Origin: Synechococcus sp. MVIR-18-1
Lineage (GTDB): Bacteria > Cyanobacteriota > Cyanobacteriia > PCC-6307 > Cyanobiaceae
Assembly (NCBI RefSeq): GCF_014279835.1
Contig: NZ_CP047942.1
Span: 2,108,001-2,172,000 of the forward strand
DNA length: 64,000 nucleotides
Direction of reading: 5' to 3'
A model generated the notes under the pieces. It ran no database searches. It saw only the letters and a list, made by a program, of their open reading frames with translations, and had not been told where the DNA came from. Positions within the stretch are counted from its first letter, which is position 1. Each line of letters starts with the position of its first letter. A program made the translations under genes and the position numbers. Of this stretch, positions 21,642 to 31,634 are shown piece after piece.

Positions 21642-23321
21642 ATGAGCAGCCACGCAACCTCTATCGATCCGATTGCGCCTGGACCCTGGGATGTGATCGT
21701 GATTGGCGCCGGTGCTGCCGGACTGATGACATGTTTAGAGCTTCCAGAGGGTCTGCGCGTCCTGCTCCTCAATCGAAACACGAGCAGGCGATCGTCTAGT
21801 CGCTGGGCTCAAGGAGGAATCGCAGCCGTCACCCGTTCCAACGACAACGCTGGAAGCCACGGCGAAGACACCGTGCAAGCAGGGGCTGGGCTGTGTGATG
21901 GCGATGCCGTGCGTCTTCTGGTTGATGAAGCTCCGCAAAGCGTGCTCAGACTTCAAGAGGTCGGCATGGAGTTTGATCGCAACCCGGATGGGTCACTCGC
22001 GACCACCCTCGAGGCAGCCCATAGTCATCGAAGGGTTCTCCACGTGCAAGACCGCACAGGCAAAGCCTTGGTGGATGTCTTGAGAGACCGGGTGGATGCT
22101 CGTCCTGGTTTGCAACATCGCCGTGGCGTTCGGGTGACCCAGCTGTGGGTGCAAAACAATCGCTGCTGTGGCGTCCAAGTCCTAGAAGGCCCTCGGCTTC
22201 ACTGGATTCCGGCCCGTGCAGTGGTATTAGCCACCGGAGGTGGCGGCCACCTTTACACCAACACCACCAACCCAGCACAAGCCTGCGGCGAAGGTGTAGC
22301 GCTGGCTTGGCAAGCCGGAGCCGCAATCGAAGATCTGGAATTCATTCAGTTCCATCCCACAGCCCTCAAGCTTGAGCATGCACCTTGCTTCTTGATCTCT
22401 GAGGCCGTCCGCGGGGAGGGGGCTCTCCTCGTCGACGCCTTGGGGCAAAGCCCCGTCCATGAACTAGTAGGAAAAGACTTAGCCCCAAGAGATCAAGTCA
22501 GTCGCGCTCTGGTTCGTTGCATGCAGGCCCAAGGGGTCGCGCATATGGGGCTGGATCTCACCCCCATCAACACTGAGACGTTGCTGCGGCGCTTTCCCAC
22601 CATCCTGGAACGCTGCCACAGCTTTGGGATTAACCCAGAACAACAGCCAATTCCAGTGGCTCCAGCAGCCCACTATTGGATGGGAGGTGTTGCCACCAAC
22701 TTGAAAGCTGCTACCAGCCTTCCTGGCCTCTACGCCGTTGGTGAAGTGGCCTGCACCGGTTTGCATGGAGCCAATCGACTCGCCAGCAACTCATTGATGG
22801 AATGCCTGGTGTTCGCAAGGCAACTGCGTGACATCGACCTTGGCAATCCACTCCCTAAAACAACCACAACGGAACAACAAACAGAAGCAACTTCAACCAA
22901 CGATCACGATCATGGAGCGTTCAGCAAACAAGAACTCACCCAATCCATCCAGTGGCTGAGATCAGAATGCTGGCGGGTCGCGGGCGTTGATCGATCAGCC
23001 CAAGGCATGCAAGACGTGTTGAAAACACTGCAGAAAGCCACGCCACTCCTCGAAGCGATGACTCCTCTCAAGCTGATGCAGCAACAACATCCTGAGCGGA
23101 GCACCCTTCTCGATGAAAGCAGGCGTGCGGAGCTGAACCTGATGTTGGATCTTCTTCATCGCCAGCAATCGAGTTCATTGCTACTGGAAGCTTGTTTGTT
23201 CCGGAAAGAAAGCAGGGGTGGACATTTCCGTAACGACACCCCTGCTCCTATGCCTCAATGGTGCCGTCATAGCCGCCAAGTGAAAGGCCAGGCCATCGGG
23301 ACGAGAGCTGTGACCTCTTAA
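21642..23321 (+). CDS. nadB: L-aspartate oxidase
   Basis: A 559-residue FAD enzyme that oxidises L-aspartate to iminoaspartate, the first step of NAD synthesis. The Rossmann motif VIVIGAGAAGL is at about 19-29, then RSSSRWAQGGIAAV, the active-site region LEFIQFHPTAL (about 229-239), ISEAVRGEGALLVD and GLHGANRLASNSLMECLVFA (about 374-393), and the helical C-terminal domain of the fumarate-reductase superfamily. The NadB signature and lack of a membrane partner separate it from SdhA. It starts only 49 bp after psbU but beyond its terminator. Confidence 0.94.
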   Translation: MSSHATSIDPIAPGPWDVIVIGAGAAGLMTCLELPEGLRVLLLNRNTSRRSSSRWAQGGIAAVTRSNDNAGSHGEDTVQAGAGLCDGDAVRLLVDEAPQSVLRLQEVGMEFDRNPDGSLATTLEAAHSHRRVLHVQDRTGKALVDVLRDRVDARPGLQHRRGVRVTQLWVQNNRCCGVQVLEGPRLHWIPARAVVLATGGGGHLYTNTTNPAQACGEGVALAWQAGAAIEDLEFIQFHPTALKLEHAPCFLISEAVRGEGALLVDALGQSPVHELVGKDLAPRDQVSRALVRCMQAQGVAHMGLDLTPINTETLLRRFPTILERCHSFGINPEQQPIPVAPAAHYWMGGVATNLKAATSLPGLYAVGEVACTGLHGANRLASNSLMECLVFARQLRDIDLGNPLPKTTTTEQQTEATSTNDHDHGAFSKQELTQSIQWLRSECWRVAGVDRSAQGMQDVLKTLQKATPLLEAMTPLKLMQQQHPERSTLLDESRRAELNLMLDLLHRQQSSSLLLEACLFRKESRGGHFRNDTPAPMPQWCRHSRQVKGQAIGTRAVTS

Positions 23322-23336
23322 GCGTGGCTATGGCAC

Positions 23337-24278
23337 TTAGAAGTCCTCAGGTCCCTTGTATCCGGAGAGACGAGCAAGATCAGGAAGTTTTTTCACGCCA
23401 GAGTCGAGCTCGCCGTTGATCTCCCACGTCGGGAATCCCTCAATGCCCTTGCTCTGACAGAGCTTGGCATCGTTGTTTTGACCTGTTGGAGCACACTCAA
23501 CAACCTTGAGGGTTTTTGCAGCCTCCTTCCCGAACATCTCCTTCTGTTCGTGGCAATGGGGGCACCAATAGGCGCTGTACATGACGGCTCCAGAGGCCGT
23601 GAGGTGTTCTGCAAGGGAGATTTTGGCTGGGTTGCTCTCCGAAACAACCGCTGGAGCTGCACCTGGACCTGTTGCGGCGGCATCCGGACGTGCAGGATCA
23701 AGTACCGAAGCCCAAATCAGGCCACCAAGCAACACTGCTAGGGCGAGCAAGAAACCGCGAAACAGCAGTTGAGAGGGTTCGTCCCATCCTCCTCCGATGA
23801 CAGACAACACCAACAAGGTGAGGGAGAGAAGAGCCGAGAGAACGCAGAAAAAGCAGAAGGCCTGGATCTTGATCACCATCAGGCCCACCAACACCAGGCT
23901 GAACACAGCCATGACGAGTGAGACCGTGAACAAGCCCCACCAGGTGCGACGCGACAAGTCAGCTTTGTTCTCTGACAACCCTGGAAGCAAGGGCACAACC
24001 GCCATGACCAGAACCGCGAGATACGCGATCAAGCCGGCAAAAGAGAGGGGAAGACTGAACCCATCCCCCTGAAACAAAGTGCCCCATGGACTATTCAGGA
24101 CCTTGTCACAACCACCAGCGCCCATCGGGCAGGTGAGATTCCCTAGCACTCCCCAAAACTTCAGAGTGATCGAGCCGGTATCGATAACGCCGACCGTGGC
24201 CAAAACGGCCATGACAATCCGAACCCATTTCGAACCTTGGTCCTGCCGGCGTCGGCTGGTGAGACGCTGAGTTGCCAT
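23337..24278 (-). CDS. Vitamin K epoxide reductase-thioredoxin fusion
   Basis: A 313-residue membrane oxidoreductase. Residues about 20-185 form the VKOR four/five-helix domain, with a loop cysteine pair CPMGAGGC (about 51-58) and the active-site CFFC in the fourth helix. A C-terminal periplasmic/lumenal thioredoxin-like domain has CPHC in YWCPHCHEQKEMF and two further Cys. In cyanobacteria and plants (LTO1) this fusion makes disulfides in lumenal and periplasmic proteins, passing electrons to quinone. All redox cysteines are present. It converges with nadB 15 bp away. Confidence 0.94.
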   Translation of the reverse strand: MATQRLTSRRRQDQGSKWVRIVMAVLATVGVIDTGSITLKFWGVLGNLTCPMGAGGCDKVLNSPWGTLFQGDGFSLPLSFAGLIAYLAVLVMAVVPLLPGLSENKADLSRRTWWGLFTVSLVMAVFSLVLVGLMVIKIQAFCFFCVLSALLSLTLLVLSVIGGGWDEPSQLLFRGFLLALAVLLGGLIWASVLDPARPDAAATGPGAAPAVVSESNPAKISLAEHLTASGAVMYSAYWCPHCHEQKEMFGKEAAKTLKVVECAPTGQNNDAKLCQSKGIEGFPTWEINGELDSGVKKLPDLARLSGYKGPEDF

Positions 24279-24391
24279 TAAGGCTGATCAATTACCCATG
24301 ATTTTGACAGCAAAGCGTGAGCAATTCAGCGTTTAAACATGGGTGTCATCCGTTCATCCGCTCCTAAAGTGGGGGATTGCAGGGTCATGCC

Positions 24392-25789
24392 ATGGCCGGG
24401 AACGCCAAAACAGGCAACAGCCTCTCGGAACGGCCCACGGTGGCCTTCGCCCATTTGGGCTGCGAAAAAAATCGCGTGGATACAGAGCACATGCTTGGAC
24501 TTCTCGCTGAGGCCGGCTATGGGGTGAGCAGCGATGAGAACGACGCCAACCTTGTGGTGGTCAATACCTGCAGCTTCATTCAAGACGCCCGCGAAGAGTC
24601 GGTACGAACTCTTGTAGGACTTGCAGAGCAAGGCAAGGAGCTGATCATTGCTGGATGCTTGGCCCAGCATTTTCAAGACGAGCTCCTGGAGTCGATCCCA
24701 GAGGCAAAAGCGATCGTTGGCACAGGCGACTATCAGCACATTGTGGAAGTGCTGCAGCAGGTAGAAGCTGGCGAACGGGTGAACCGCGTGAGTGAAACGC
24801 CAACGTTTGTGGCAGACGAAAACCTGCCTCGTTACCGCACCACGGGTGAAGCCGTTGCCTACTTGAAAGTTGCTGAAGGCTGCGACTATCGCTGCGCGTT
24901 TTGCATCATTCCGCATCTAAGGGGGAATCAGCGCTCACGAACGATCGAATCGATCGTGGCTGAAGCCCATCAGTTGGCAGCACAAGGGGTTCAAGAACTG
25001 ATCCTGATCAGTCAGATCACCACCAATTACGGCCTTGATCTCTACGGCAAGCCTCGGCTTGCAGATCTTCTGAAGGCCCTAGGCGACGTAGAAATCCCTT
25101 GGATCCGCGTGCATTACGCCTATCCCACAGGCCTCACCCCAGACGTACTTGCGGCCTACCGCGATGTTCCCAATGTGCTGCCCTATCTCGATTTACCGCT
25201 TCAGCACAGCCATCCTGAAGTCTTGCGAGCGATGAATCGCCCTTGGCAGGCTGATGTGAATGATCGATTGCTCGATCAGATTCGTGAACAACTCCCTGAC
25301 GCGATCCTGCGCACCACATTGATTGTGGGCTTCCCCGGCGAAACAGAAGCCCAATTCGAACATCTGGCCGGTTTCTTAGAACGTCAACGCTTTGATCATG
25401 TTGGGATTTTCACCTTCTCGCCAGAAGACGGCACGGCTGCAGCAACACTTCCTGATGCAGTACCTGACGAGATTGCCATCGCACGCAAGGACAAGTTAAT
25501 GACCTTGCAACAGCCCATTTCTGCCGCTCGTAATGCGTCCTGGATTGGCAAAACTGTGGATGTCTTAGTGGAGCAACACAATCCCTCCACCGGAGAAATG
25601 ATCGGTCGTTGCTCCCGTTTCGCTCCAGAAGTGGATGGGGACGTGCTCGTCCAACCTGGGGAGAACGGACTGCAAGTGAATCCGGGAACCATGGTGCCCG
25701 TTCAGATCACAGGAGCAGATATCTATGACCTCACCGGCAGAGTTGTTGGCGCTTCGCACATGGTTGCCGCAGCACGCGCTGCTACGTGA
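24392..25789 (+). CDS. rimO: Ribosomal protein S12 methylthiotransferase RimO
   Basis: A 465-residue radical SAM methylthiotransferase that modifies an aspartate of ribosomal protein S12. The N-terminal UPF0004 domain holds the auxiliary-cluster cysteines ([24 protein letters not shown]). The radical SAM motif CDYRCAFC follows at about 165, and a C-terminal TRAM domain (about 380-450). [16 protein letters not shown] and [16 protein letters not shown] fit RimO rather than MiaB. ATG 24392 is preferred to 24377. The last base pairs overlap the MFS gene as GTGA. Confidence 0.95.
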   Translation: MAGNAKTGNSLSERPTVAFAHLGCEKNRVDTEHMLGLLAEAGYGVSSDENDANLVVVNTCSFIQDAREESVRTLVGLAEQGKELIIAGCLAQHFQDELLESIPEAKAIVGTGDYQHIVEVLQQVEAGERVNRVSETPTFVADENLPRYRTTGEAVAYLKVAEGCDYRCAFCIIPHLRGNQRSRTIESIVAEAHQLAAQGVQELILISQITTNYGLDLYGKPRLADLLKALGDVEIPWIRVHYAYPTGLTPDVLAAYRDVPNVLPYLDLPLQHSHPEVLRAMNRPWQADVNDRLLDQIREQLPDAILRTTLIVGFPGETEAQFEHLAGFLERQRFDHVGIFTFSPEDGTAAATLPDAVPDEIAIARKDKLMTLQQPISAARNASWIGKTVDVLVEQHNPSTGEMIGRCSRFAPEVDGDVLVQPGENGLQVNPGTMVPVQITGADIYDLTGRVVGASHMVAAARAAT

Positions 25790-27015
25790 ACAGAAGCCCT
25801 AGCTGGCATCAACGTCAACGCACTATTTTTCTTCTTGCTTCCGGCTTGAGCACAGCGGGATCCTTTGCTGGGCTCACCGCAAAGGGCTGGATCCTGATGA
25901 GCGGCACAGACAGCGCCATGTTGCTCGCCCTGCATTTCGCCGCACTCTCCCTACCAACTCTGTTGGTCAGCGGTCCTGCGGGTGTGCGAACGGACCGAAT
26001 CGGCTGTGAGAAGGTTTTGATTCAGGCGCAGTGGGCCCTACTAGGAGCAGGCCTACTTGGTGCCCTTTCCATTCCTCTCCTTGCAGGCACCGCCCAGGTT
26101 GCAATGCTGCTCGCGAGCACACTGCTCATGGGGATTGCCAGTGCCTACGAACTCACGGCCCGCAATAAGTACTGCGCATTGCTTGTGGATGATCCACGCA
26201 CATTGGCGCCCTACCTCACCAGCTTTTCGGTGGTTTTCAATGTTGGGAAATTAGTCGGTCCTCCCCTGGGGGGATGGCTTGTGGCTTTGACCGGACCAGC
26301 CACAGCCCTCAGCCTCGATGCCCTCACCTATCTCTTACCGATTGCCAGCGTGATCTGGTTGTTAAAGCCCAACAGATCTCTCGAACAACTGAGTAGCAAC
26401 ACGCGTGCCGCCACGTTGAAGTCCGCATGGCAAGAGTGCGGTCCAGTGCTGAGGCATGTGCTGAAATTCACCGGCTTGATCTGTGTTGTTGGCTTCTTTC
26501 ACCCAGGCCTAGCACCACTCATTGCCGCAAACACGCTTGGACCAAGCCCCCAAGATCTTGGACTCTTCACCAGTGTGCTGGCCGCAGGAAGCATCACCGG
26601 TGGAATCGTTCTGCAAAGGAACAGCCACAAATTCAGCAGCCGGCCTGGTCTCACGCTGGGTTGTTTCGCCCTAATTACAGCAGTGGCTCAGCTTGGAATG
26701 GCAAGCAGCACATGGATTCCCATCGTGCTGCTGATGGTTTGGCTCATTGGTGCCGGAACAGCTGGTCTGCTCAGTAGCGCCAATTTGATCACCCAGGTTG
26801 GCTCGAAGCAGGTGATTAGGGGCCGTATGGCCGGGTTAAGTCAAATCGCTTTTTTGGGTGGTGGAGGCTTAAGTGGACTGATCGCAGCTCAGCTCACGAT
26901 CACCCTTGGCCTCCAAGCAACATTTGCGATTGCAGGGGGAATTGGCCTGATTCTCTCCGTAGGGGAGATCTGGCGACGCGGCGGAATGCCGATGAACGAG
27001 GTCAAATCAGCTTGA
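25786..27015 (+). CDS. Major facilitator superfamily transporter
   Basis: A 409-residue carrier with about 11-12 membrane segments. It begins [20 protein letters not shown], and a loop after helix 2 ([11 protein letters not shown]) is the MFS motif-A position. It is similar in layout to the EntS/DHA3-type exporters, but the substrate cannot be read. GTG start overlaps the rimO TGA by 4 bp, so translation is coupled. The last 14 bp overlap the convergent petL stop. Confidence 0.85.
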   Translation: MNRSPSWHQRQRTIFLLASGLSTAGSFAGLTAKGWILMSGTDSAMLLALHFAALSLPTLLVSGPAGVRTDRIGCEKVLIQAQWALLGAGLLGALSIPLLAGTAQVAMLLASTLLMGIASAYELTARNKYCALLVDDPRTLAPYLTSFSVVFNVGKLVGPPLGGWLVALTGPATALSLDALTYLLPIASVIWLLKPNRSLEQLSSNTRAATLKSAWQECGPVLRHVLKFTGLICVVGFFHPGLAPLIAANTLGPSPQDLGLFTSVLAAGSITGGIVLQRNSHKFSSRPGLTLGCFALITAVAQLGMASSTWIPIVLLMVWLIGAGTAGLLSSANLITQVGSKQVIRGRMAGLSQIAFLGGGGLSGLIAAQLTITLGLQATFAIAGGIGLILSVGEIWRRGGMPMNEVKSA

Positions 27016-27094
27016 TGCCGCGCAGGAGAGTGCTGAAGACAAAAGCTGCGACCAAACCGGCGCCCACAAGACCCAAATAGATAACGACGCCCAT
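27002..27094 (-). CDS. petL: Cytochrome b6f complex subunit PetL (probable)
   Basis: A 30-residue single-span peptide starting MGVVIYLGLVGAGLVAAFVF and ending LLRGIKLI. PetL proteins are 30-32 residues with one helix and a C-terminal A/I-K-L-I, which this matches; PetL stabilises the b6f dimer. It overlaps the convergent MFS gene by 14 bp at the 3' end. The short size limits certainty; PetL-like peptides diverge in sequence and other single-helix subunits cannot be fully excluded. Confidence 0.7.
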   Translation of the reverse strand: MGVVIYLGLVGAGLVAAFVFSTLLRGIKLI

Positions 27095-27250
27095 AACAGA
27101 CACAGGTTGCAGCAACCATTAGATCAGAAACAGTGCCGAGATACGTGCAAACGCGCTTAAGCTTGTACGCATCGAAATCTTCGGATTTATAACCGGTCTG
27201 CATTGAGGGTTGGCCGGCTTCCACGAACGCTTAGCTCTCCCGATACCACC

Positions 27251-28825
27251 ATGCGCACTCTTTTCGTCTATCCACAATTTCCCAAGACGTTCTGGAGTTA
27301 CGAAAAAATTCTGGAACTGGTGAACCGAAAGGTGTTGCTGCCGCCTTTAGGCCTGGTAACGGTTGCAGCCCTGCTGCCCCAGGAATGGGAGATGAAGTTG
27401 GTCGATCGCAATGTGCGCGAAGTCGCCGATGCCGAATGGGATTGGGCAGAGCTGGTGGTGATCTCAGGAATGATTGTCCAGAAGGACGACATGCAACAGC
27501 AGATCAATGAAGCAAGGCGCCGTGGCATTCCAGTGGCGGTGGGAGGCCCTTACGCCAGTTCCACCCCTGATGCGCCTGAAATTGCTGACGCCGACTTCAA
27601 GATCTTGGATGAGGGCGAAATCACCCTGCCTCTATTTATCGAAGCCATCCAAAGGGGTGATAGCAGCGGTCGATTTAGCGCAGAAGGAGAAAAACCCGAT
27701 GTGACCTCCACCCCAATTCCCCGGTTTGACCTGCTGCAGCTCGATGCCTACGACTCAATGAGCGTGCAGTTCTCTCGAGGATGTCCGTTTAATTGCGAAT
27801 TTTGCGACATCATCGTTCTCTACGGTCGCAAACCACGAACAAAAACACCTGAGCAATTGATTGCTGAATTGCAATCTCTTTATGACCTGGGCTGGAGACG
27901 TTCGATCTTCCTGGTAGATGACAATTTCATTGGCAATAAGCGCAACGCGAAGCTTTTGCTCCCAGAAATCAAATCCTGGCAGGAAGATCGGGGCTACCCA
28001 TTTAGTTTTGCCACTGAAGCCTCAGTCGATTTAGCAGACGACGACGAAATGATGCGAATGATGCACGAAGCTCGCTTTGAAAGCGTGTTTCTGGGCATCG
28101 AAACTCCTGACGAAGCAAGTTTAGAAATTGCGAGAAAAGTTCAAAACACTCGCAACCCCCTTGATGCTGCTGTTGACCGCATTACCGCAAACGGCATTCG
28201 GGTCATGGCTGGATTCATCATTGGTTTTGACGGAGAAAAAGATGGTGCTGGTCTACGGATCGTTGATTTCGTGACCCGTACAGGTATCCCCGCAGCAATG
28301 ATGGGAATGCTTCAAGCTCTTCCTCAAACAGCCCTATGGCATCGCCTTGAGAAAGAAGGTCGTTTGATTCAAGACGAATCAGCAGCCAAAGGAGTGAATC
28401 AAACCAATTTGCTTAATTTCAAACCAACCAGGCCCATTCGTGACATCGCCAACGAATATGTTGAAGCATTTTGTGCGCTGTATGAACCCAATGCCTACAT
28501 GGATCGGGTTTACTCCTATTACTTAAAAATGGGTGCTCCCCGCTGGAAAGGCACCAGCAAATTGCCAACCTGGACTGATGTAAAGGCCCTATCCATCGTG
28601 ATCTGGCGCCAAGGCCTAAAACGCGATACTCGCGGACGCTTCTGGCGCTATCTCTTTGGGATGGCACGTCAGAATCCAGCCATGCTTGAGCAGTTCATCG
28701 TTGTACTCGCGCACAACGAGCATTTCATGGAATACAGAGCGATTGTGCAACAGGAGATCCGTGAGCAGCTGGAATCGTTGCCCCCAGAAGAACCCAGCAA
28801 TTCTCGCGAACTTCAGCCTGTTTGA
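27251..28825 (+). CDS. B12-binding-domain radical SAM protein with DUF4070-type C-terminus
   Basis: A 524-residue protein. The N-terminal B12-binding-like Rossmann domain (about 1-145) contains PPLGLVTVAALLPQEW and VVISGMIVQ; the radical SAM domain carries CPFNCEFC (about 179-186: SRGCPFNCEFCDI); the C-terminal part (about 370-500: GVNQTNLLNFKPTRPI; YYLKMGAPRW) looks like DUF4070. Related class B radical SAM enzymes methylate or cyclise hydrophobic substrates (for example BchE, HpnP/HpnJ relatives), but the reaction here is unknown. ATG 27251 is preferred because TTCGTCTATCC encodes the usual start of the B12 domain. Confidence 0.88.
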   Translation: MRTLFVYPQFPKTFWSYEKILELVNRKVLLPPLGLVTVAALLPQEWEMKLVDRNVREVADAEWDWAELVVISGMIVQKDDMQQQINEARRRGIPVAVGGPYASSTPDAPEIADADFKILDEGEITLPLFIEAIQRGDSSGRFSAEGEKPDVTSTPIPRFDLLQLDAYDSMSVQFSRGCPFNCEFCDIIVLYGRKPRTKTPEQLIAELQSLYDLGWRRSIFLVDDNFIGNKRNAKLLLPEIKSWQEDRGYPFSFATEASVDLADDDEMMRMMHEARFESVFLGIETPDEASLEIARKVQNTRNPLDAAVDRITANGIRVMAGFIIGFDGEKDGAGLRIVDFVTRTGIPAAMMGMLQALPQTALWHRLEKEGRLIQDESAAKGVNQTNLLNFKPTRPIRDIANEYVEAFCALYEPNAYMDRVYSYYLKMGAPRWKGTSKLPTWTDVKALSIVIWRQGLKRDTRGRFWRYLFGMARQNPAMLEQFIVVLAHNEHFMEYRAIVQQEIREQLESLPPEEPSNSRELQPV

Positions 28826-28829
28826 TGAA

Positions 28830-29228
28830 TTAATCCTGAACGTAAGTGCTTCCGTCTCGTAAGCACTGTTCGGCCTTCTGAAGTTCCCGGCCTAGATACA
28901 ACGCATGATCTAAACAGCTAATGGGATGGTTCTCCTCCCCTTCGCTTAAAGCAATCCCCACCTCTTTTGCAGTACGCCCTCGCCACACGGCCGACGGTGT
29001 TCTCGGTCCACCCTGGCGGCAAGCGATCACTTCACCGGAATCGGGGTCTCGAGCAAGGCCTCGCTCATCAATCGTGTTTCCGTAGTGCTCAACAACTAAG
29101 TCATCGGCAGCAACATCCACGCGAATCAAGAAATAGCCCAACGGATCCAAAGCGATAAACCGCTGAGACAGCTCATCATCCAGCTGGGCACGCGCGTCTC
29201 GGGCAATGGCGGTATTGATCTGGTTCAA
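28830..29228 (-). CDS. DUF4346 domain protein
   Basis: A 132-residue soluble protein with ALDPLGYFLIRVDVAADDLV, VEHYG and a C-terminal SCLDHALYLGRELQKAEQCL, then YVQD. This pattern matches DUF4346, which in archaea is often attached to dihydropteroate-synthase-like proteins and in cyanobacteria stands alone. The conserved DH..YLGREL..AE helix suggests a ligand site, but no activity is known to me. It converges with the radical SAM gene (5 bp apart). Confidence 0.85.
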   Translation of the reverse strand: MNQINTAIARDARAQLDDELSQRFIALDPLGYFLIRVDVAADDLVVEHYGNTIDERGLARDPDSGEVIACRQGGPRTPSAVWRGRTAKEVGIALSEGEENHPISCLDHALYLGRELQKAEQCLRDGSTYVQD

Positions 29229-29252
29229 TCTGGCGGCGATTCTCTTCTTAAC

Positions 29253-30434
29253 TTACAGAGCAAGTGAAGGTGTCTCTTTTCGAAAAGGGAGCTCAGCATT
29301 GATTGCCTCAATCTCCTCGAGCATCATTGGATTGACCGTGCCAAGCCAGCCACGAATCAGTCCATTCATCTGGGGCTCATACCAGCGATGGAGGCTCGTA
29401 TGAGGTCGAGCAACAAACCCACGCCGTCGTTTATGGCTCCCTCCTGCCCCTGGATCAAAACTCTTCAGCCCTTGCTTCAGCGCCCACTCGATCGGGGCGT
29501 AGTAGCAAACCTCAAAATGCAAACAATCAATGTCTTCATTGCTACCCCAGTAACGGCCCCAGAGCGACGCATCATCGTGAACGCAAAGTGACATGGCAAC
29601 GGGCTCATGGGGGTTGCCACGATGAGCACTAAAGAGAACAATCTGCTCACGCAACGCGTTCGTAGCCAAAGCATCGAAAAATGATGCGTCGAGGTACTTA
29701 CTACCCCACATTCCCCAACGCGCACAGTGCTGTTCATAGAACCTATGCATGCATTGCATCAACGAAGGGTCGAGATCATCACCAGAAAGTGGCGTGATCT
29801 CTAGACCTGCTTCACGGACTGCCTTCCGCTCTCGCTTGATATTGCGGCGCTGATTAGCATTAAATCCTGCTAGATAGTCACTGAAATCAGCCTGACCATC
29901 AGATGTCCAAAGACTCTGCTGATTCAACCAAGAGGCGCAACCTGCCGCTTCTGCCAAAGGGCGCCAAAGCGGATCGACATAGAGAAAGTTGCAGCTGAGG
30001 ATGCCATTTTTATGAGCGAAGGTATCAATTAACTCCAGCATGAGTTGAGTTAATGCCGCAAGATCTTCATCTGCCGCCACATGAAAGCGATAGCCCTGTA
30101 CCGGGCTTACGGGGCTCATCCCAATCAATTTTGGGTAATAACGAAGACCAAGATCGCCAGCAAGCCGTGCGAACGCTTGGTCAAATACAAATTCCCCGTA
30201 GCTATGGCCCTTGAGATACAGAGGCGCAAGCGCACAAAGCTGGTCCTCTCCACGCCACAGGGAAAGGTGCAGTGGCTGCCATCCCTGATCGGGCGCCACG
30301 CTCCCAGAATCCTCAAGAGCAGCGAGCCAATTCCAGCGATAGAAGGGACTGACTTCAGGACCAAGCAGTTGCTCCCACTGCTGTTCGGGTATCTCCCGAA
30401 TCGAGCGATGCCAACGAGCCTTCAGGGATGCCAT
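29253..30434 (-). CDS. GNAT-fold acyltransferase-like protein (COG3146)
   Basis: A 393-residue soluble protein. Features: ALEDSGSVAPDQGWQPLHL, FNANQRRNIKRERKAVREAG (about 190-209), GRYWGSNEDIDCLHFEVCYY (about 290-309), then FDPGAGGSHKRRRGF (about 330). These are typical of COG3146, a FemAB-like double GNAT family annotated as N-acetyltransferase or peptidoglycan-related, without a proven reaction. It lies 24 bp after the DUF4346 gene start on the same strand; both may be one transcript. Confidence 0.87.
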   Translation of the reverse strand: MASLKARWHRSIREIPEQQWEQLLGPEVSPFYRWNWLAALEDSGSVAPDQGWQPLHLSLWRGEDQLCALAPLYLKGHSYGEFVFDQAFARLAGDLGLRYYPKLIGMSPVSPVQGYRFHVAADEDLAALTQLMLELIDTFAHKNGILSCNFLYVDPLWRPLAEAAGCASWLNQQSLWTSDGQADFSDYLAGFNANQRRNIKRERKAVREAGLEITPLSGDDLDPSLMQCMHRFYEQHCARWGMWGSKYLDASFFDALATNALREQIVLFSAHRGNPHEPVAMSLCVHDDASLWGRYWGSNEDIDCLHFEVCYYAPIEWALKQGLKSFDPGAGGSHKRRRGFVARPHTSLHRWYEPQMNGLIRGWLGTVNPMMLEEIEAINAELPFRKETPSLAL

Positions 30435-30525
30435 AACCGGCGAAGACAGCGGCGAAGGTCAAGACCCTAACCAGTGAGCGCCAACAGAGTCACACTGAAC
30501 GAAGGTCAGTTCTTTCCAAGCTGCT

Positions 30526-30969
30526 GTGAACCGTTCAACACCACGAAAAAAGCTGGTGGTTTTCACGTTCTTGGCCTTTAGCTTGATGCTCAGCGGAGGT
30601 GCAGTCCAAGCAGGGCTACTGCAGCCATTGCTGCAAATGATGCGCCCAAAACTAGAGCGTGAGCTTGCTGATCAATGTGAGGCACTCGCGAAACAAGCTC
30701 TCCAGAGCGCAGAACTCGACCTGGAACCACTTAGCAGCATGGGGAAGCAGCCTTGTCAGGCGTTGGCCAAACCTGTCAGTGAATGCCTGATTCGTGAAAC
30801 CAGTCGTAGTGGCAGAGAGCTTGGTGTGATGAGCGAGCTGTTATCAGGCCGAATTGGAGATGACGTCGAAGTTGTGATCAAACGCTGTCTGGCGTCGCTG
30901 CTGGGACTCCAGGCAACTGACCTACAAGATGTCCCCCTCAGCGAGCTCTTTCAGCGACTGCGTCCATAA
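30526..30969 (+). CDS. Hypothetical exported helical protein
   Basis: GTG start at 30526. An N-terminal signal-like segment (VVFTFLAFSLMLSGGAVQAG, about 11-30) with cleavage near AVQA precedes a 115-residue helical domain containing four Cys (two of them in QCEAL and PCQAL, then ECLI and RCLA), which could form two disulfides outside the cytoplasm. The 3' end overlaps the convergent RibD-C gene by 19 bp. No family recognised. Confidence 0.7.
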   Translation: MNRSTPRKKLVVFTFLAFSLMLSGGAVQAGLLQPLLQMMRPKLERELADQCEALAKQALQSAELDLEPLSSMGKQPCQALAKPVSECLIRETSRSGRELGVMSELLSGRIGDDVEVVIKRCLASLLGLQATDLQDVPLSELFQRLRP

Positions 30970-31607
30970 CGCACCACAAGCTCACTGCCGCTCAGTCGAT
31001 CGGCCGATAACAGCGTCCAAGCGTCGGGCTGCGACAACGCCGTTGGCATGCTGAATCCATCAATCGGAATCCAGCTGAACCGCCCTCCCAGAAGGCATGG
31101 GCTCAGGGTGAGCTGCAGCTCATCCACCTGATCGGCTTCCAATAGAGATCCGCAGAGGCCCGCCCCTCCAAGAAGAACAAGGCGATGAAAGCCCAATGCA
31201 GCGAGCTCAACCAAGGTGGTCTCCCAAGACGCTTGCAACGGATGAATGACGGAGAAACCCTCCACTGACAACCGATCTGGGGTCAAGAGATGACGTTCAA
31301 GCTTTTGTTGAAAAAACGGCCACTCCAGACAAAAATCTGGGCTGCGACTCACCACGAGAGCCGTTGGCTGCAGGGGCCGTCCGTCTTGCTTGCGCTGAGC
31401 CAAAAGCTGTTGCTCATGAATCAAACAGGTGCAGCGGTGGGCCCGCAGTGTTCCTGCACCGATCAGGACAGCATCGGACCAAGCCAAAGCCTGCTCAAGC
31501 ACGTGCCGATCACCAGCACCGCCCAGCTGAGCGGCCCCTCCAGAGGCAGGTGCAAGCCGTCCATCAAGGCTGACGGCAAGAACCAGGCGAACCGACGGTC
31601 GCTCCAC
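30951..31607 (-). CDS. RibD C-terminal (reductase) domain protein
   Basis: A 218-residue stand-alone protein of the RibD_C/dihydrofolate-reductase-like fold. It begins PSVRLVLAVSLDGRLAPASG, followed by SDAVLIGAGTLRAH and LVLLGGAGLCGSLLEADQVD (about 147-166). In riboflavin synthesis this domain reduces the pyrimidine ribosyl intermediate with NADPH; no deaminase domain is attached here, so it may be the reductase partner of a separate deaminase or a related reductase. It follows the PTPS gene by 27 bp on the same strand, hinting at pterin or flavin metabolism. Confidence 0.87.
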   Translation of the reverse strand: MERPSVRLVLAVSLDGRLAPASGGAAQLGGAGDRHVLEQALAWSDAVLIGAGTLRAHRCTCLIHEQQLLAQRKQDGRPLQPTALVVSRSPDFCLEWPFFQQKLERHLLTPDRLSVEGFSVIHPLQASWETTLVELAALGFHRLVLLGGAGLCGSLLEADQVDELQLTLSPCLLGGRFSWIPIDGFSMPTALSQPDAWTLLSADRLSGSELVVRYGRSR

Positions 31608-31634
31608 GTTGAAACAGCCTCAGTTAAGACAGCC

